From Vulcanimicrobiota bacterium (GTDB taxonomy: Bacteria > Vulcanimicrobiota > Xenobia > Xenobiales > JADMJV01), in NCBI GenBank assembly GCA_019637395.1, contig JAHBVR010000011.1:264076-328075 (forward strand): DNA of 64,000 nucleotides. Direction: 5' to 3'. The stretch's first letter is position 1. The number at the start of each line of letters is the position of its first letter. This document shows positions 61,230 to 64,000 of the stretch, one piece after another. A program made the translations under genes and the position numbers. The notes under the pieces are model-generated. The model was not told where the DNA came from. It ran no database searches and saw only the letters and a list, made by a program, of their open reading frames with translations.

Positions 61230-62495
61230 TTAGAATGAACCTGTAATAACGATACCATTCGGGCTCGACAGTGCCCCGCTGGTAAAGGAGCGGTTCACCG
61301 TTCCATCCGCGTTCAGGAGACTCACGTTATTATTGGAACTATCCACTACCCAGAGGCCGGCGGTGGCCAGGACCGGCAACAAGCCCTGCGGGGCACCGAA
61401 CCCAGGGACAGAGTCCAGCGGTAAGTCTACGCCGTCGGCGCCGACCGACCAACGGTGGACCACGGGATCGGTGGCGCCCGGATCACTCACATATATATTG
61501 TCAAGGCCGGTGTTGAGCGCGACCGCGGTGGCTTTCTTTAACAAAGTAGCCGTTCCCGGTCCGACGATCGGTCCGGTGAGGATTTTCGTAGGAGCCACAT
61601 CTCCACTGGCCGACTGGGCGAACGCCCGCACATCCAGAGTGTTGGGCACCAGGATGGCATTCGGAAAACTGCTATCCCCCGGAGTCAAAGCGATTTGGGC
61701 ATTGTCGGTCGCCACCAGTCCGCCTGTGATGACCCGCTTCGGCGTTACCGCATCACCACTATCGTTAGTGTTGAAAACGGCGATGTTCGTGCCACTGAGC
61801 ACGAACATCTCATTGCTGGTCGTGTTGATGGCAATTCCGGTCGGCGCGGCGATCTCGGTGGCTTTAATTTTGCGTAAAGGCGCAACGTCGCCTTCGGCCT
61901 GTAAATAGAAGACATCCACTTCGCCTGCACCGGTATTGGCGACAAACAGCTCCTGGCCCACCACCACCATTTGTCCGGGGGCATTCAGGCCAGTATTGGT
62001 GCCGCTGATCGCGTGCACCGGATTGCTGGTTCCAGTCGCGTTCAGATCAAAAACCTGGATAGAGTTGCTGGTTTTGTTGGAGGTAAAGACACGGGTGATG
62101 AAGGGGTTCACCGTGAACTGAATGCTGCTGGTCGCCGACCCGCGGGTGGCCGTGATAGTGACCGTGCCGGGCAGCCTGGCGCTGACCAGGCCGGTGGCGC
62201 TAACGCTGGCCAAACTCGGGTCGCTGCTGGTCCAATTGACGAACTGAGCGATGTCAATCTGCTGGCCGTCCGAGAGGGTGGCGTTAGCCTCTAACTGTAT
62301 TCTCTGGCCGACGTGAGCACTGGCACTCTGAGGATTGATGGCCAGTGAGACCACGCTCGGGACGTTAACGAGGTCGTTCACATTATAGCCGGGGCTGGAG
62401 AGTTCATTAGCGCTGTTGGTGCCGCAGCCAGCGAGCACGGTTAAGGTCGCCAGCGAAGCGGCGGCCAGGAAAATGTGAGCAGTTTTCAATTTCAT
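61230..62495 (-). CDS. Lipoprotein with Big2 domain and beta-propeller
   Basis: 421 aa. Lipoprotein signal peptide 1-22 with lipobox VLAGC, lipidated Cys23. A bacterial Ig-like group 2 domain covers about 48-130 (AINPQSASAHVGQRIQLEAN and NWTSSDPSLASVSATGLV). A beta-propeller with at least five blades follows (about 133-415), for example VANTGAGEVDVFYLQ, IAVFNTNDSG and IYVSDPGATDPVVHRW. It is an outer-membrane or periplasmic surface protein for binding. Its Thr/Asn/Ser-rich composition differs from cytosolic neighbours. It has its own leader (62496-62658) shared with the 51-aa gene. Confidence 0.85.
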   Translation of the reverse strand: MKLKTAHIFLAAASLATLTVLAGCGTNSANELSSPGYNVNDLVNVPSVVSLAINPQSASAHVGQRIQLEANATLSDGQQIDIAQFVNWTSSDPSLASVSATGLVSARLPGTVTITATRGSATSSIQFTVNPFITRVFTSNKTSNSIQVFDLNATGTSNPVHAISGTNTGLNAPGQMVVVGQELFVANTGAGEVDVFYLQAEGDVAPLRKIKATEIAAPTGIAINTTSNEMFVLSGTNIAVFNTNDSGDAVTPKRVITGGLVATDNAQIALTPGDSSFPNAILVPNTLDVRAFAQSASGDVAPTKILTGPIVGPGTATLLKKATAVALNTGLDNIYVSDPGATDPVVHRWSVGADGVDLPLDSVPGFGAPQGLLPVLATAGLWVVDSSNNNVSLLNADGTVNRSFTSGALSSPNGIVITGSF

Positions 62496-62658
62496 ATGCT
62501 TTCAAGCCCCCTGATATTGTATTTGGCGGCTCACATTCCAGAGGGTAAGGCCACCGAGAGCGACGGGAACTTTGCTAAGCACCATATACATCCTCCTTGG
62601 TACAGGAAATCTTGCTTGCAACGGGCTTGTAACCCATCGCAGCTAAGCTGTCAGGGTT

Positions 62659-62814
62659 ATGACGGAAGAACAGATTCGCCAAATGATTTCCAGTGCCACC
62701 CGCATGAGTCTGGAAACGCTACGCATCCAACATCAACTGCAGGTGGCCGGCCTCAATCAACAGATCGCGGCGCTGCAACGCCAGATCGAGTTGCTCGAAA
62801 GGTCTGTTTCTTAG
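62659..62814 (+). CDS. Small coiled-coil protein of 51 aa
   Basis: ATG 62659 to TAG 62814, 51 aa beginning MTEEQIRQMISSATRMSLET and ending with a leucine/glutamine heptad segment (LNQQIAALQRQIELLERS), so most of it should form one amphipathic helix or coiled coil. AGGG lies a few bases before the ATG and a TAAGCT box 9 bases before it. It starts within the gap divergent from the lipoprotein and ends 19 bases before osmC-like. Family not recognised. Confidence 0.5.
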   Translation: MTEEQIRQMISSATRMSLETLRIQHQLQVAGLNQQIAALQRQIELLERSVS

Positions 62815-62833
62815 AGCGGACGAACGGCTCCGT

Positions 62834-63247
62834 ATGGCTGTAAAGATGTCAGGCCGCTATGCCGGCCAACTAAAGGTGGAACTTCACCACGAACCTTCTG
62901 GAATGCGCCTCAACACGGCCGCTCCCGTCGACAACAACGGGGACGGAAGTTCCTTTTCGCCCACTGATCTGGTAGCCGCCGCCCTGGGAGCCTGCATGCT
63001 CACGATTGTGGCCATGGTGGCCGAACGGGACGGCCTCGACACCAGCGCCCTGGCCTTTGAATGCGAAAAGCAGATGCAGACCAGCCCCCGGCAGATCGGC
63101 GCCATTCCAGTGCGTTTGATGATGCCCGCCGGCCTCAGCCCGGAGCAAAAGGCCAAACTGGAGCGAGCCGCCCTGACCTGTCCGGTGCACCGCAGCCTGT
63201 TGCCTGAGATCGACAAAACCGTCACCTTCGTCTATCCTGACGCCTGA
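62834..63247 (+). CDS. OsmC-family (peroxide reduction) protein
   Basis: 137 aa. The two redox cysteines are Cys54 in AALGACMLTI and Cys116 in AALTCPVHRSL, with FSPTDLVAAA preceding the first, as in OsmC/Ohr. The enzyme reduces organic peroxides in the cytosol. Length and order match the family. It directly precedes the TTG of the next gene. Confidence 0.92.
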   Translation: MAVKMSGRYAGQLKVELHHEPSGMRLNTAAPVDNNGDGSSFSPTDLVAAALGACMLTIVAMVAERDGLDTSALAFECEKQMQTSPRQIGAIPVRLMMPAGLSPEQKAKLERAALTCPVHRSLLPEIDKTVTFVYPDA

Positions 63248-63745
63248 TTGCACCCCCTCCATCTCGAAGGCAAGTGGCGGATCCAGGCCCACGGCCGCAG
63301 TCTGGTGCTGCCCAAGAGGGCCCATGAAAAGGCCAGTCACGTCTGGCTCAAAGGCTTCCTCTGGTTTCTCTATCTGCCGTCGTATCCTTATGCTCTGGTG
63401 GAGAAGGAAATCGGCCACCGTTTCAAGCCCGATGTGGTCGCCTTTGCCGAAAGCTGGCATGACTACCCGGCCCAGGCGCCTCTCTTCTGGGCCGAAGCCG
63501 GCCAGGTAGCTCAGCAAAAACTGGAGACTCTCTTTCGCCAATTCCCGGCTACTCACTTCGCCGTGGCCAAATGGGGCAACAACGCCGGCCCCTGGGCCGA
63601 CTTGCTGCGCAAAATCACGCGCCTGGAAAGAAGGCGCGCCCCCGTGGACCTGCTGCATTTCCCCGAAGACTCGCTGGAACGCTTCGTCTCCACCTCCGGG
63701 GAAATCACCCTGACGCTGGACCAAGTGCTGGTCCAGCGCCTCTAA
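63248..63745 (+). CDS. Conserved-looking protein of unknown function
   Basis: 165 aa from TTG 63248, directly after the osmC-like stop. WLKGFLWFLYLPSYPYALVE (near 34-53) and PLFWAEAGQVAQQKLETLFR (near 78-97) then FAVAKWGNN show a compact alpha/beta fold somewhat like YaeQ-type nuclease-fold proteins, but I cannot assign it. No signal peptide. A perfect 7-bp inverted repeat (ATCGGCC-C-GGCCGAT, 63803-63817) follows the stop by about 58 bases. Confidence 0.65.
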   Translation: MHPLHLEGKWRIQAHGRSLVLPKRAHEKASHVWLKGFLWFLYLPSYPYALVEKEIGHRFKPDVVAFAESWHDYPAQAPLFWAEAGQVAQQKLETLFRQFPATHFAVAKWGNNAGPWADLLRKITRLERRRAPVDLLHFPEDSLERFVSTSGEITLTLDQVLVQRL

Positions 63746-63816
63746 AATCCGGCCGAGTCGCCACCGGCGGCAACTTGACCCGCTCCCGACGACTCACCCC
63801 CGATCGGCCCGGCCGA

Positions 63817-63852
63817 TTGGTAGTACTTTGGTAGTACGCACTCTCCTAAGCT
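63817..63852 (+). promoter_or_regulatory. Promoter/operator region of the XRE regulator
   Basis: TTGGTAGTAC occurs twice (63817-63826 and 63828-63837), one helical turn apart, then TAAGCT at 63847-63852 as a possible -10 box six bases before the ATG. Such spaced direct repeats are typical for a dimeric XRE repressor's own operator. No clear -35 box at 17 bases. Confidence 0.45.
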
Positions 63853-63858
63853 CTACCT

Positions 63859-64000
63859 ATGAATATGAATTGGCTAAAGCAACTTAGAAAAGACACTAAA
63901 CAAACGGAGCTCTCGCGCCGTACCGGCATCCCCAGACAGCGCCTGTGCAAGATCGAAAATGGTGCCGCGCTGCCCACCAAAGCGCAAAGTAACGCGCTGG
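63859..64000 (+). CDS. XRE-family helix-turn-helix regulator (partial)
   Basis: 47 codons before the window's end. KQLRKDTKQTELSRRTGIPR then QRLCKIENGAALPTKAQSNA is a Cro/C1-type HTH, with the recognition helix around IPRQRLCKIENG. The C-terminus lies beyond the right edge. It starts after a direct repeat that may be its operator. No SD before the ATG. Confidence 0.78.
   Translation, partial: MNMNWLKQLRKDTKQTELSRRTGIPRQRLCKIENGAALPTKAQSNAL

Noticed and set aside
63803-63817. ATCGGCC-C-GGCCGAT as a terminator
   Set aside because: The stem has a one-base loop and no U-run, so intrinsic termination is doubtful.
1-64000. tRNA, rRNA, riboswitch or transposase genes
   Set aside because: Reading the gaps on both strands showed no cloverleaf, rRNA-like stretch, known riboswitch core or transposase-like protein.

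Overview
The window is a GC-rich, gene-dense bacterial chromosome segment with short intergenic gaps, many start/stop overlaps and operons on both strands. A TolC-family outer-membrane channel, a periplasmic adaptor lipoprotein, other lipoproteins and a PuuD-type membrane urate oxidase point to a free-living aerobic diderm. Hybrid histidine kinases with CHASE3 and CHASE2 sensors, PilZ, a VIT/VWA protein and many unassignable proteins fit a little-studied environmental phylum (an Eremiobacterota/Vulcanimicrobiota- or Armatimonadota-like lineage is a guess only). No rRNA, tRNA, CRISPR array, transposase or phage gene was seen, so this is core-like chromosome rather than an island.

Layout. 1-4.7 kb: end of plsX, recG, an rsmD-like methyltransferase, a gamma-glutamylcyclotransferase-like gene, thiamine pyrophosphokinase and a PilZ protein. 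4.9-14.9 kb: an Hpt/hybrid-kinase pair, a 49-codon small gene, a Gly-rich repeat protein, an M14 carboxypeptidase, a HerA-like ATPase, a second hybrid kinase and a small putative DNA-binding protein. 15-28 kb: a C11 (clostripain-like) peptidase diverging from a thermolysin-like HEXXH peptidase, a PAP2-like membrane protein, a frameshifted coiled-coil gene, TPR and NHL proteins, hemB, a nucleotidyltransferase-like gene, an FMN hydroxyacid oxidase operon, pepT and an MBL-fold hydrolase, then a disrupted gene. 28-33.6 kb: a MerR-VIT/VWA operon with an operator-like dyad inside its promoter spacer, then three unassigned genes bracketed by copies of a roughly 62-bp hairpin-rich repeat.

33.6-45.2 kb is the best-understood block: a nearly complete purine-to-glyoxylate pathway in two divergent operons. 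Leftward: uraH, puuD and a single-chain xanthine dehydrogenase, followed by an HD-domain protein with its own promoter inside the xdh 3' end. Rightward: puuE, uraD, allA, allantoicase and a CitE/malate-synthase-like protein. Together they convert hypoxanthine/xanthine through urate, allantoin, allantoate and ureidoglycolate to glyoxylate and urea.

45.3-64 kb is cell-envelope and signalling: a large surface protein with a C-terminal membrane anchor, a GT4/Stealth glycan pair, an FtsX-like permease, a decayed AbiEii-type nucleotidyltransferase, DUF2079 and TolB-like proteins, an adaptor/ABC ATPase/TolC operon without its own permease, a receiver protein, a Crp/Fnr regulator diverging from a CHASE2 adenylate cyclase, a Big2/propeller lipoprotein, a 51-codon coiled-coil gene, OsmC, and the start of an XRE regulator.

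Points that stand out are the MerR-VIT/VWA unit, the hairpin repeats, several TANNNT boxes 6-8 nt before start codons that suggest leaderless mRNAs, a group of cytosolic-looking proteins with Pro/Ala-rich tails, and three genes caught in decay.
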